Both the position numbers and the translations under genes were made by a program. Source: Cloeon dipterum (Eukaryota > Arthropoda > Insecta > Ephemeroptera > Baetidae). From it: 64,000 nt of DNA. The DNA lies in the NCBI RefSeq assembly GCF_949628265.1, contig NC_088788.1:21004335-21068334 (forward strand), read 5' to 3'. Below, one piece after another: positions 11,201 through 23,896 of this stretch. Each line of letters starts with the position of its first letter. The first letter of the stretch is position 1. Below the pieces are notes generated by a model. The model saw only the letters and a program-made list of their open reading frames with translations. It was not told where the DNA came from and did not search any database.

Positions 11201-14092
11201 GTGCTACAGTACCAACTGTATAGTTCAATTAAGGGAAACAACTGACAATACACATTACCAAATGTGCGAAGCAATGAATTATTCAAGCTTCAGAGTGATC
11301 TCGTTCTTTCTACTGCATAAAATTAAATGTAGCTTTTAGGCCGGAGGAAGTTCTTTCAAACAAAATTAAATAAGAGTAGAAATTCACTGAGCCGACGACC
11401 AGTTCATAACTCGTTTTCAATTTCTATAAAATGAAACTATCGCAACTTTGGGTTTCATTCACAAAAGTCAACCTTTCAATATTGTGTTTCTGTGAATAAT
11501 AAACAAGACTGGAATATTTTTGGGTATTTACAACATACAATTTTTAGATGTGAAATATTCACGGCTTTGTGCTAGCTTACTGTTATATTTTAGGAAATTA
11601 TAGGCAGCAGTGTGAACACTTAAAATTTTTTCCCACTCCTTGACCAATTTCTAAATGTAAAATTTCAGAGTAACTCTTTTTGTCAGTTGCGCATTTGTGT
11701 CATGAACATGCCACTGATTTTCAAATATTGCAGCAACCCAGTGCGGTTCAGGATGGCACGTGGCGTGCTCCCCTATCATCAGCGCATACCAGGCGTTCTC
11801 ACGCGAAAAGATCTCAGGCTCGCTGGGCGCCTACATCGGACTGAACCACATCAACGTGACCCTGACGGCGCCGCCAATCAATGGTTCCGATGTTAACTTT
11901 AACGAACGCCTGTCCTGGTCGGCTCCCAACGAACTGCAGGAACGCTACCGCGCCGCCCTCTACAGAGGCCTTCCTTTCCCCATGCTCACCGTCGCCGAAG
12001 TCCTGCAGCTCGACCAGGAGGGCTTCGCCTGGGGAAGAAACTACCGTGCAGCGGGCTACTACACATGTGCGATGTTGTGGTTAGTTTAGCATTTATTTTT
12101 ATGATCATATTCAGTGAGGAATTTGGAAAATAGGTAAATAAATCACAAATTTTAGATTTTTTATGAAACTCGAATTTTGGAAATCATTTGATCGTTAAAT
12201 TATCATTACAAAAAAGAAAGGGTTTTTGTCTGTTCAAAAATATAAAATGTAAAATTCACAATAAAAACAAAAATTTGTATACATAACAAAGAAATTTCCT
12301 TCATTTCCAGACATGATATTTTTTCAATTTTCAGGGCCGCCTTCACGTCATGGCTGTTGATGAACATCCTCCTGATGGTGGTGCCTCGGTACGGCGCGTA
12401 CACGATGGTAATGACAGGACTGCTAGTGCTTGGCGCTGATCTGACGTACCTATGGCTGCTGCCTGAGGCGCCGCTGCAGGTGCGGTTTGAGGTCGGCATC
12501 CTCAAGTTTGAACTGGGATGGTGCTTCTGGCTCAATCTTATAGCAGGTGACTCAAACTGTCCGACGCGAACGCTGGCGTCCTCATTTGATGCCCAACTGT
12601 GTTACAGGAGGAGTATGTTCGGCGATTGGTCTGGCCATCGCCTGCTTGGATCTCGTGTTCCCGCACCATTTCTCCACTATCCTCGAGGTCGACTACGACA
12701 CGCCGTACGACAGGCACGTCATCATCGAGGACAGTAGGTACAGAGGACGCAAGAAGAAAAGCGGCTCCATGTCGAGCAACAAGTCTGGCTCGCTCGAAGA
12801 GCCCCGTTCACCCTGGAGCACCAGGATCCTCAGGTACGTAATTAAAACTTTGTTCACTTCCCGTTCGTCTAAACTTTTAAAGTAAGCAGGTCAGTTGCAC
12901 CGTTCCGGCATACAATGTTTGCACTTTCGCAAACTGCCACGAGCGGTGTTTACAGTCCTGCCAGCTCAAGAATTTTATGATTGAACTTTTATCTTCTATA
13001 GAAGAGTCCAAAAGTTTCATGGCAATTTACTTCGCGGGCACGAAAATGGCATTAGCGCTGCCATCAAAAGATTAACGAAAGTTTGCCCATTCAGCACGGA
13101 AAGTTTCTCTGTTTTGTCCCGACGCATCAAAAGAGCGATTTAACGGCGCCCGACCACGCGCTTGTCGAATTACACACATATCGATCGTCGAACACGGGAA
13201 ACTTATATTTGTCGCTCGGCGATTGTTGTAATTTGCACGCGGTTATCGTCCTTTTGCGGCTGGGCGATAACACGCGTTTAACCCACCCGCTGGAATTGTG
13301 CGGCCCGTTAGAAAATCAAGTGCCTGTTTGTCCTGACAAGGTCGGTGCGACCATATATCATTGTGTGTTGAACTCGTGTCGTGAACCAGTTGAATGCTGC
13401 TTTTTCTGATGAAAATCTCTAAAAGAAAATTGAAGAATGACGTTTTCTGTTCGCCAGCTTAAGAATTTTGTTTCGAAACTGACGTTAAGAATTTCATTAT
13501 TCTAGAATAAATTCCCACATTATAACTGAAAGCGTTAAACAAGATTCCAAAAATATGTCACTGATTATAATTTGCTGTCCCATATACCGGAGGCATACTT
13601 GTATTTCAACTACCAATTCATTATTTATTTCGAAGGACCAACACAAATTTCTTTTCAAATAAAATTTAAACACACATACTAACTAGGTTAAAGTCATTTA
13701 ATCAATTTCTCAAAATAAATAAATTTCTTTAAAAAAACTTGATTGCCCGCAGGAGACTGAGCAGCAAGCAGAAGCTGGAAGGCATCCGCAACGGCGGCTT
13801 CGAGATGAACGCGCCCAAGTCTCCGTGGAACTACCCGCACCTGATGCGGCACCACGAGGCGATGCCACCGCCGCAGCACCGCGGCCTGACGCGCGTCTAC
13901 CCTGGCAAACTGACGGCGGCCGACGTGGCCCGGCAACGGCTCGAGGACTGCCGTCTGCCGGCCTTCAAACGACAGGACAGCCAGGACAGCATGGCCAGCT
14001 CGACGGCCTCCTCGCTCGGCCTGGCCGTGCTGCTTAGGTCGGGCTCGTACTCGACGCGGCCGCCGCCTGCCAGGGCCACGTCGCAGCACTGA
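8225..14092 (+). CDS. mol: dual oxidase maturation factor (DUOXA / NIP / moladietz), 448 aa
   Basis: Six coding exons: 8225-8389, 9310-9367, 11734-12079, 12335-12546, 12608-12833 and 13753-14092. Intron phases are 0, 1, 2, 1 and 2, all GT-AG, and together give 449 codons including TGA. The N-terminus MKGWFDAFRTDGGPTLYS and the later PRYGAY and TPYDRHVI motifs match insect DUOXA/NIP. Family knowledge: DUOXA is a polytopic ER and plasma-membrane partner that DUOX NADPH oxidase needs for maturation and peroxide production; in flies it was described as a Numb-interacting protein. Membrane segments are visible near residues 30-50, 58-75, 190-215 and 218-240, with another before the FPHHFST stretch. 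The large extracytosolic loop contains NVT and NGS sequons. The last exon encodes a long, polar, Ser/Arg-rich cytosolic tail that is poorly conserved. The start has Kozak-like GCCATGA. No DUOX gene is adjacent. Confidence 0.95.
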
Positions 14093-14357
14093 CCCGACCT
14101 ACCCATTCCTCCTCTTATTTATTAATCGCGTCACTGATTTGTGAATTTTTTGTGATCGACTCGAGCCGTCATTCGGCGCTCTATTCGCTTTAGTCATGTA
14201 AATGCCAAACGAGTGAGTTGTATATGTATATTAATGTATTTTGTGGAATAATTATGTACGAATTTGGCGAGTGATGTCGTTTAACGTGGGAGATTGTGAT
14301 GAGAGTGATTTTTAACAACTGTACATTTGTATAGCTCGCAGTTGCTTGTATGGCGAC

Positions 14358-14363
14358 AATAAA
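14358..14363 (+). terminator. poly(A) signal of the DUOXA gene
   Basis: An AATAAA hexamer lies 266 bases after the DUOXA stop codon, giving a 3' UTR of usual length. A second AATAAA occurs near 14435. Inference from the hexamer alone. Confidence 0.5.
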
Positions 14364-17300
14364 TATTGACGATTCGAGCGAATACATAATCCTCTGGTAA
14401 TTTATTTCTAACTATCCACCTATTCTTAGGACGCAATAAAAATTGCTGGCAATATGATAATGTATTTTAGGGAGATGTATGAGTCCATCAGGTTGAATAC
14501 GTATGTATTATGCACGCGCTCACGCATCTAAAGGATTATTTTGCACTAGTATAGTCACTTATCAAAATAGCTTCTAGTTTGAGATAAATACACTTACTGT
14601 ATAAATTAATTTCAATTTGATTTAAAACGTTATATTGATTACTAGCAAAAAATATGAGTGCCGTACAATAGATTTCCAAAAGGTAAGAAATGCTTGGCAT
14701 GTGATATAAATTAGAAAACAATAACAAGGTTTATGCTGAAAACTAAATTCCTTAACTATCTACTCATTTCTTCAACTCCCTGCATTTGAAAGTGCATGAG
14801 GAACAATTGCAATGAATCAAGAAAATATTGAAACAAAAATGGTAGCTTTATAGCCAGCGGATTTCTTTCTCCGTGCTGTTCTGGCCCTGATTGTGTTACA
14901 AAGCTCACGCTTGAGTGGCACTCTCACGTTTCTTAATTGTGAGAGGTCCACTTTAATTGTGCAAGGCCGAATCGATTATGGCGGACTAAATCCTGCACCC
15001 CTGCCTGCGACCAAAGCGGCCTAAGCCTACCCCTGGGGAAAATTCAATAGACAAGGGCACGCTCTCTCGGCAATGTGATAGCTCTCTTTCAGAATGAGCG
15101 TGTTAATGAGATGCGTGCCTCCTTAATTAAAAATGCGGCCGCACGTGTGACAAAACAAAAGGCCAGACGGCGACGGAGAAGAAGAGGAAAAGAGTGCAGC
15201 ATCTTATCAGCACTCGCCGCGTGTTTTATTATACAGCCGCTTTTCTCTCTCTCTCGCCTGCTGCGGTGTATTGTACACGAGTTGAATTACAGCATGTTGC
15301 GTGTGTGCACGGCAAATATGTAAATAGCCCGGTAATAAATCAGCCCCACCGCGTCTTATCAGCGTGCATAATACCCTTGGCTCTTAATTGTGGCACCACC
15401 ACCGCGCCGCCGGCCGTGGGGCTTAGGAACCGTAATTGCATCAAACGTACTCTCGCTATACCCTTGCTTAGTTGGCACACAAACGATTCATACCCACGGC
15501 GACTCTAATTAAGCAGCCCTTCACGGAAAGAGCAGCGGTGGTGGCGTGAACGGCGACAGCGGAAAAAATTATTTACAACCGGAGGACAGGAGGACATGCC
15601 CAGTATCGTGCAGCATACAATACGGACACCGATTTATGGCATCACAGATTTGTCTCTGATATAACAATGGCAATGTATTCTCGAGGAAAAGGCTTTTGTT
15701 AACACGCCTGGCTTACTCCGCTCTTGTCGGAAGCGAAGTTTCAATGGGCTGATTCAAAACTCCATTGTATTCTGCAAATTGCAAAACCTGAAAAGTTACC
15801 TAAAAAGTAGAAGTGGAAATCGGCAGTCTTTTTTAACAGTCTCGAAGTCGATATTTTTCAAGTCTCTACCAGCTGTTAGGAGAGCGAAACAAATACTTAA
15901 CCTTTTAACTCTAAAAAACTGTATTTTGAAGTGCACAGACAGAGAAAAATAGCCCAAAAGCATTTGGTTTTTATTCTGGATGATTTTTCCTAGCCTTCGG
16001 CAAAATTTATAATTAGTTTACACATTGACAGAAAATTACGTCTTTGTCTCACTCAGTTCAAGGCAAGAAAAGGTGGCACTTGAAAATTAATGCGACTCGC
16101 AAATTAATTTTACGCCTCATTACTCAGCAGGAAACGGCAGCTTCGAGTTATAAACATACAAACTCAAGGATAAACTTATCGGAATGAAAGTTTCGTCACC
16201 ACACCGTCTTTCCGCGTGTCAAAAGTCGATACGTGATAGGCGGGGGTCTTTTGACTGGCATTTCATTCTAATTGAATCCGGCTGTAGCACGCGCGTGTGT
16301 GCTCAAAGAGTGGGCAAGGCGTACGCCGGCGGCAAGGCGAAAATGAGAGATGGAAGTGATTAATAATAACACACGGCCCCCGATAACATCCACGAGAGTG
16401 CACGACACTCAAGGTTCATAGCCTCGGCTGCAGGGGCGAAAGGCACCACCAGCCGCTCCATCATTTGTCACACACAGGTGGTGCCAAAGGAAATTTATGA
16501 AAATCACTATATAATAACTACCGCGAAGTGTCCACTGAAATCGATAAAGGAATTCTGGTTGCGAATTATTCTGGTTAATTTAGGGCAAGGTGAATATCTC
16601 AATTTTATTTTATATAAATGTCATTAGAAAAAGTTAGTAAAAAGTCTAATAGAATTGTAAAAGAACAATATCGTGAAATCAAAGGTCGATTCGATGCGCC
16701 TGTTTCTGTTACAAGAGAAAAGTTTCATCAGCATAGAATGGAGAATAATTAGCTCCGGCGCTGTAAATCTCTCAATGGAGTCGCAGCTCATTATCCCCCT
16801 TGTGAGTCGCAACAATGCTGCACCTGCTAGCGAGTCTTTTTACATAATAAATGTATAATTGCAGCGAGCAATGTTCCCGGCGCGGTCCGATACACGAGAA
16901 GGCGTGTGTTGCAAGAATCGAGCCGTGTCGCGTCTTCATTCAGTTGCCGTTAATCTCTCTCTCACACAATTAATTACGACAGCAGTCTAATTGCTCAATG
17001 CAACGCTTAGTTTATCTAAACGCGAGATTTTCAAAGTTGCATGCACTCGTTGCGGGTGAGGCTACGCGATTAGAGAGAAAAGGTATATAACGAACAAGGA
17101 AGGTTATCAGCTCGAAGCGGAAAAGGGTGCCTTAGCCTGCCGATCAGTCTCGCGTTGTATATGTATTTGAATGTAAATGATAGGCAGATAAGGCGTAATT
17201 CAAGTGCGAAACCCGAGCGCGCCGATCAAAGTGGATGCGAAATTGGAGGAAAGACGTCAAGGGCGGTTATTTCGCAGAGCTCACGTTTCTCTACGAAGGC

Positions 17301-18719
17301 AATTTTCGGTTTCCTCTTACCTACCTAATCAACTCGTTCATAGCTAATATTCATCGTAAATTGAGGCGATTACTCTAAGATATTCCAGATATCAAAATGG
17401 TGAGTAAAAATTCTACAGCAAATTAAAAAGTAGTTAATTCCTGAATTTCGATCTATCAAACTACTCACCCCCTTTGGAATTTGGGAAAATTGTGAAAGGG
17501 CCAGCTGGCTAACTCGAGCCGAACGAACAAACCCTCTTAGGAAAGTTGTTCAGGTGTGTACGCCCTGCCCGAGGAGGCCAGCAAGCCCGCCGATGAAGCA
17601 TGCAGAAGAGGAGTCGAGCGACGTCAGACTGAATATGCTGAGAATACATCTCGCTCCCTTCGTTTTATCAGCTCACGGCATTTTCTTATCAGAGAAGAAC
17701 AGACTAACGAACCCCTTCCTTTGGGCGCTTAAAACAATAAAAATTAAGCCTGCTGCTGACACCGAGTATGCAGGTGGTGGAGAGGCCAAGGAACGGAATT
17801 GCATCCAAGACGACGAGTTGTACCAAACAGACTGATTTTTGTGTGAATTTGGATCAAACCTCATCCGTTTTATGAGTTCAATCCACTTTTTAACTTTTTT
17901 ATAGAAAACGAAATTTAAAAAATTACGCAAAAAAGGAAGCTGGGACAAAAATCAGATTGCCTCTAGGTAATATGTGTCTGCAAATTGCGTTTGGTTCCAC
18001 GTTGAAAGCGACTAATTTGGAGGTGTTTGGTTCTTTTGTCGGAACTGATTTATTTCCGCTGTTGGAAGGGGAATGTTGGGCGAGTCAGAATAAATTGTAA
18101 TGCCGCTTAGCCAATTTCCACTAAAATCATCGTTAAATACACACGCAGTTATTCAAGTGCGGTACAGTCATGGTATCGTTTGAGTTCCAATAGCATGACG
18201 TGGTGTATTGTTTCACTGTAGCGAAGAAGAAATCTACTATGAGTCTGTCGAAGATTCCAGTTAATTTCCCACTTTATACCAAGTCTAGTTAGTATTGCTT
18301 TTATTTCCCTAATTCCTTGATTCACAATTCACGTGGTTGCAGCAACTGACAGATTGTTGATCCAAAATTTCATCCGATAAGACTCATTTTAACAAGCGAG
18401 ACGGAAAATTTTGCCTGCATGACAAGAACGAGTTTTCTAGTATGCTGACCCACTCGCGAAATTGGCCGGAAGAGAGTGGTAAACGTGTCGCGCGCTACGT
18501 CGTAAATAAAAAACTAATAAATTCCACCCTAAACGTGTAAACAGGCGTCCTTGGCCTCGGCGGCTATATGCGTGGGGTGGTCAGTGGCAAGGCGAATTGT
18601 AGTTTTTTCCTCTCCGCTATATGACGAGAGCCAAGTTGGCGAGAGAATGTGCTTAAGTGTGTGCATGTGTTTATCAGGAAAAGCACACACGCGCACGCTG
18701 TGGAGCTGTGGAACTGGAG

Positions 18720-18756
<37 letters not shown>

Positions 18757-18947
18757 GAAGAAAAGAGCGATAATGATTATTGCTGTTTACCACACAAACA
18801 CGCATGCAGCCTGTGCAGTTTGTGCGCCAAGGACACGCGAGGCATAGCCAGCAACTCAGCGAGTCATGCGTGCTGCTCGCGTGACAAGGGGTGGCTGGCA
18901 CCGCGCGAGGGTGCCTCCGCCACCGGCCATTCAGCCCCGCGGTCTTG
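14364..18947. other. intergenic stretch without a supported gene
   Basis: About 4.6 kb between the DUOXA 3' end and the first possible LRRC51 exon. The short ORFs present (for example 15075-15323 and 17554-17835) have no recognisable domains or consistent splice context. Some blocks (15120-15560, 16870-17300) are GC-richer and could be regulatory. A GA microsatellite lies near the right end. Confidence 0.4.
18722..18754. repeat. GA dinucleotide microsatellite
   Basis: About 16 uninterrupted GA units on the plus strand. It lies just upstream of the possible first exons of the LRRC51 transcript, where GA tracts may act as GAGA-type sites; that role is inferred. Confidence 0.9.
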
Positions 18948-20672
18948 ATGCCTGCGCACCAGGACAGGTGATGCTCGCCTCTAGAAAATTTTCGCACTCT
19001 TTCCGTTTTAGGCGTGTGGATGGGACGCAAAATCGGGCTCGCTTGGTCACTTCTCTTTTAAAAGTATTTTCCTTTTCAATTTTAAGCTTTAAGGAGGGTG
19101 GAGTTAAAATTCAGATTAAATAACTTTTCACCTGCGTAAGCTTATTTGTATGAATCTTCTCATTTTCTGTATTTTTGGGAAATATTGTTGCCCTCTTAAT
19201 CCTCAGAATTAAATCAGGTACAGAAATTTTCGTGATTTACAATCGACAATTATTGTTTCACAATTCTATCTGTTTTCTATTGAATATAATTTTGTCAATA
19301 CTTTGTCTTATTTTATTTTCAAAATAATTTCAACATTTCCTTTCGAGTAAGAGATAAAAGAAACTCTAATTAATGAAATTAATAACTATGCTATTTTTTT
19401 CGTTCAACTAAAGAAATCATAGGTTGAATTCTGTCCACACTCAGGTTGCCAAGGGACGCGAGGCCCTGTGCTCGTCGCTGTCTGCCCACTGCTGCTGAGG
19501 CCAGGAAGAGGAATCAGAGACTCTTGGCAGTGAGTTTTCTTTTTTTCAACGTACAATTTACTTCGCGTGTGTTGCGTGTTTTGGCGAAAGAGGAGATATA
19601 ATAAAGGGTTGGGTGCTCGTGGGGGATGAGTCAGTTGTTACATCGGGGTGAATATTTAATCGCATTATAACGTATGTGAAATCAACCCAGCCCACCTCCA
19701 TTCATATGTCTGCAAAATGTTAAAAACGTGCCTCCAAAATCGCTTTTATTCTGAGCACGAAAATACGAGGATAAGTCTTCTTTCATGTATTGTGTAAAGC
19801 AGTCTTTTTGAAGTTAATTTATATTTTCTGGAAGGACTGAATCTTCCTTGTTCAATTTAATACTTGGTACAGACTGAGCGCTAAACGTGTGTACTTGATT
19901 TTAGGAAAATTGTTTACTTTAATTGTTAACTTATATGAGCTGATTTAACCGTGTTATGAAAGTAAGAAAGCATATATTGCTTACAATATTAATTGCATGG
20001 AAACGCTGATGATTTTTTGGTCGGATAGGCCTAGTCAGTCTGTGCCCTTTTGCAGTGCAGAGGACAGTGCCCATATTATAATTAATATATTAAACAGCGG
20101 CTTCTTCAATGTGACATGTGTGTAGCGAAGTGGAAAAAAATTATATAAAATTATGTGAAAATTTCCGAATTATAACAAGGGTATGCATAGATGCGCTACA
20201 CAAGAACTGATTGTAACGGTGCACAATGAGCTTCACCCCATCAAAATGATTTTAAAGCAGAAAATTGAAATACAATAATTTTGCAAAGGGAAAACACTGA
20301 TTCAGTATTTTAAAATTGAGATAAAAATTTATATGTTCCAATGGTTCCAATCTTAATTGCATATATGACAGGGAAGATGAAAAAATAATTGACATTTTTG
20401 GGCAGTGCCCAGAAGAATGCAGAGACTAAATAGACCCAATCTTGGTTTCGCCAAAAAATAATATACGCGTTACAAATATACTCAAGTTATTTGAGGTTTC
20501 TTAGGTTATTTTTTGTTATTTATTTTTTTAAGAAAAGTACTACAGTTTACAAGAAAATCTACAACGCTTTCATGTCCCGCAGGAGTTGGAACATAAGCAG
20601 GCAGTGCTGCACTCGCTAAAGGCTTACTTCCCTGCGCACGAGGTGCTGAAGCGCCTTGTGGCAGACCTATGA
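18948..20672 (+). CDS. possible 64-aa upstream ORF overlapping the LRRC51 start
   Basis: Three stretches join in phase: 18948-18967 (ATG, donor ACAG/GTGATG), 19445-19529 (acceptor CACTCAG, donor GGCA/GTGAGT) and 20583-20672 (acceptor CCCGCAG). They give 65 codons ending in TGA at 20670-20672. That stop overlaps the LRRC51 ATG at 20669-20671, so the mRNA would read ATGATG. The second half, from KRNQRLLAELEHKQ to KRLVADL, is Leu- and charge-rich like a coiled coil. I do not recognise it. The start context is weak. An open path of this length through a 5' leader is not improbable by chance, so it may simply be a non-coding leader of the LRRC51 transcript. Confidence 0.22.
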
Positions 20673-21461
20673 TGTCCTACGGTCCCCCCGTCGACCTCTC
20701 CTTCCACCACTGCTCCCTGGACAAGATCCTGAGCAAGGAGCCGCGCCAGGGTGCACTGCCGGTGGTCAGGTCGGAGTTTGGCGGCCTCATGAGCGCTTCT
20801 CTGCGCCTCAGCAACAACCGCATCCAAAACCTGAACCTACTGCCGGCGGTGGCGTGCAGGTTCCTCGAGTACCCAGAGGCTCTTGCCTGGCTCGACCTAA
20901 GCTGTAACATGCTGACCGACAACCCTGCTGAACTGCGATTCTTTCCAGGTGCATAACTGTTTTTCTTTAAAAGTCACTGTTTTATAATAAATATATGGGT
21001 CAAGTAATCGAGTCCCACACTTAGCAAGTAAACTTCAATAACTGTAAAACTCATAAATTAATTTTTATGTCTTTCAAATGTGTGCCTAACATTAATTATT
21101 CTTACCAAATATTGTCCTTCGCTAGAGTAGGCAAAGTTTTCCTATCTGAATTAGAAAATATTTAGATTTAAAATGAAAAATCAGCGGTGATCTACGCTTT
21201 TATTTTTTACTAAATAATTCATTTGTGTCTACAGGACTCCGACTCTTGTACCTTCACGGAAACCGGCTGACTGACTTGCAAGGCCTACTGGCAGTACTGA
21301 GAGACCTTCCAAACCTCTACGGTCTGACACTCTTTGGCAACCGGCTGCCTGAGAAGTACAGGTCAGCCGTGCTGCGGGCCTTGCCCCACCTCAAGTCCCT
21401 GGATTTTTGCAACGTGAGTTTGGCAGACAGGCAAAGAGCATTTCACGCTGAATGGCACTGA
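20669..21461 (+). CDS. LRRC51: leucine-rich repeat protein 51-like (LRRC51), 168 aa
   Basis: Two coding exons, 20669-20948 and 21235-21461, with a phase 1 intron; 169 codons including TGA. An in-frame TAA in the preceding exon fixes the start to one of two adjacent ATGs (20669 or 20672). The protein has the LRRC51 layout: a PPVDLSFHHCSL opening, then leucine-rich repeats seen as LRLSNNRIQNL, LAWLDLSCNMLT, LLYLHGNRLTDL and LYGLTLFGNRLPE. It ends with an LRR cap, HLKSLDFCNVSLADR, matching the human DFSGVTKADR region. In mammals this frame belongs to the LRTOMT locus; here there is no sign of the methyltransferase part. Length is close to the human 192 aa, with a shorter C-terminus. A donor-like AAC/GTGAGT at about 21414 is not used, because the conserved frame continues through it. 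Function is poorly known. Confidence 0.88.
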
Positions 21462-21754
21462 ACGGCCGCGTTTATTCATGTTTTGGTCACAACTATTCAA
21501 CATCTTGTCGCGTCCCTTGCAGGGCAAGGGAGCGCTTTGGAATATAAATGTACATACAGTTGGGTTGTTTGGAAAGTTACTTGAAAAAACTGTTTTGAGC
21601 TGCAGTTTTTTTCAGAGCCACGGCAAGGAAGATGCCCAGCTCTGGAGATTTGTAATCGCATTTTGCAGCGAAATGTCTCGTTACAGAAAACTTTTCAAAT
21701 CCGCACATCTAATAATAAAATTAAAACTTGATAGCAACCACAGTTTCGTATTTC

Positions 21755-21760
21755 AATAAA
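21755..21760 (+). terminator. poly(A) signal of the LRRC51-like gene
   Basis: AATAAA lies 294 bases after the stop codon, ahead of the convergent hydrolase gene whose stop is at 22103. Several further AATAAA-like hexamers follow. Confidence 0.4.
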
Positions 21761-22102
21761 AATGGAGCGTGTTGTAACTTGTAACTAGTTGCTGCAACGT
21801 TTTTAATAAAAATAACAAAGTACTCCGCGTCTGGCAATCAGTACAGCTACAATAAATTAAATTTGAAAACAACATAGCTTGAATATATATATATATATAC
21901 ATATATTCCTACACTCTTTGGTCAGTTTAAGAAAAAAAATTGAAGAACCAGTATGATACTTAACATAAAAAAAAATGTAACTCACAATGAGGAAGAATGA
22001 CATCAACTCTTTCACAAGTAACGAATCTAGAAAACCAAGAAGTGGATCTTTGATTTCTGTGGAAGAGATCCCAATGAGAAGAACTTGCAACCTGGACGCA
22101 GT

Positions 22103-23896
22103 TTAGATGGGCACATCCTGAGGATCAAACTCTGAGAGAAAGGCAATCACAATAGGCGCCATCTGATTGGGGTCATTGAGGTGCAGGTGGTGAGTTCCCT
22201 CCACCTCATGCCGCTCTAGTCGTTTGGCTCCAGAACGCAGGGACTCGATTACCTCGTCGTAGAAGTTTTCATTGTCAAACACCATGCCAGGTTTGCCCTG
22301 AAGAGCAAGGCACGCTCAGTATTACCACAAGAAGATGCAAAGGAAGAAAAATCACTGCACACCGAAAAAAGCCAAAAGCAAAACCAAACAGGTTCTCCTT
22401 AATTCACCAGTATTGGAACATAATTTTAAGAAGAAAAGCAACAATCCGGCCACAGCCACCGATTAGAGGTTAGCTAGGCTTAACATTACTCATATAATCC
22501 TTTCAAGAATTTTGCAGTAGGAAAAAGCATGAGTGCAATTGGAAATTTATCTACGTCGAGTTAAAAAGTGATTATGATTTCAAAATTTTCCAGGACAAAG
22601 ATTGAGTGTGTGTCAGTTTTCTTAGTTATTTGATACTACTTTTTCAGTTAATAGAATAGAATTTCACGCATTTCAAAAAACTTAAAACCCTGTTTGAAGT
22701 CCAGACATACCCAATACCCAATGATATAGATTTTGTATATCTTTTAATTTTTAAGTAACTGAGCTTTTGGATTTTGATGAAATTAAAGTTGTGTTTATCA
22801 AATCAGCAAACTTTTACACATAAATAAAATAAAAACGATAAACTTAAAGAATAATGGCAGTAAAAAATGTGGGCAACAGAAAGCTGAAGAAAGGGCACCG
22901 ACCTTTATGTTGAGCACTTCGCATCGCACCGCTTTGGCAAATTCAACGACTAGCTCCCTGGAGAATGGAGCCAGCCCAGCAATCTTAAGTCTCACATCCC
23001 TGCAAAAGTGCAGGCCCCCAGTAACTTCTGCTTCTCTTGTGCCTCTTTGCATCAAAATCTCACAACTCTCTTTGGTCAGAGAGCCCTGCGGTGAAATATT
23101 AAGTTAAAAATCCAGCATTCCAACAAAATATATAAACAAAACCTTGTAAGCGTCCATGACGAGGTCTACGACGTCGTCCCTTGAGTACGCTGGCAGCCTT
23201 TTCTCATTTAGATTTTCGTAGTCCAAAAACTTATCACAGATGAAGGCTGTGTCAGCAACTGTGCGCTTTTCAGGTTTAGTCACTGGACCAGCGATATCGA
23301 TAGACACCAACTTGTCCACATTATCAGGATAAGCGCCAGCGTACATGAGGGAGATTGCTCCTCCTAGAGAGTGACCTAACAGTGTCACGTTTGACCATTT
23401 AAAGTGGCGAACTATTCGTCTGACGAGCAGGATACCATCCCAATATAGGTAATAAAATTGTCCCTTTGGGTAATGAGATGAACGACCGTGGCCTGAAAGA
23501 AATGAAATTTTAAGCCCTGACTTTGAGGCGTTTTTTCTGTATATCTAGAGATGACTGTGCAAAATTACATAATATTTCGTGGGAAAAGCGCTGATGAATG
23601 GTAAGTTAAATTCTTAAAAATAAAACACACCAGGAAAGTCTATGGCAAATACAGAAAATCCATTTGCGACTAGCAGAGGAGCTAATTTGTCAAAGGTGCC
23701 AGCATTATCCTGCCATCCGTGAAGGGCTAAAATTGGTCGCCGACCCTCAGAGCCCCACCACTTTCCTGCAGAAGAAATCGAGAAATAATCATGAAGTTTA
23801 TGAAAGTAACGGAAAGTAATGAGAAAAATGAATCTAGGATGTACCGCTTATGTGGCCCCAAGGCACTGGGATGCTCACTTCTCTCCAACTTTGCAT
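22103..23896 (-). CDS. kraken: alpha/beta serine hydrolase, kraken/SERHL family, 304 aa
   Basis: Five exons on the minus strand: 23845-23896, 23631-23765, 23143-23492, 22903-23085 and 22103-22297. Intron phases are 1, 1, 0 and 0, and the total is 305 codons including TAA. The N-terminus EVSIPVPWGHISGKWWGS and the block HGWQDNAGTF (oxyanion region, residues 33-42) match Drosophila kraken and vertebrate SERHL. The nucleophile elbow GHSLGG places Ser at about residue 104. FPGHGRSSHYP precedes it, and a likely catalytic His lies in GTHHLHLNDP near residues 275-283. Family knowledge: these are probable serine hydrolases, reported in digestive tissue and linked to detoxification in flies, with no firmly known substrate. 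No signal peptide is visible. The gene is convergent with LRRC51 and divergent from MARCHF6, with 713 bp between start codons. Confidence 0.93.

Noticed and set aside
13694-14089. 131-codon minus-strand frame
   Set aside because: Arg-rich antisense of the last DUOXA exon.
21405-21461. Splice donor AAC/GTGAGT in the last LRRC51 exon
   Set aside because: The conserved DFCNVSLADR segment reads straight through it and ends at a stop, as in vertebrate LRRC51.
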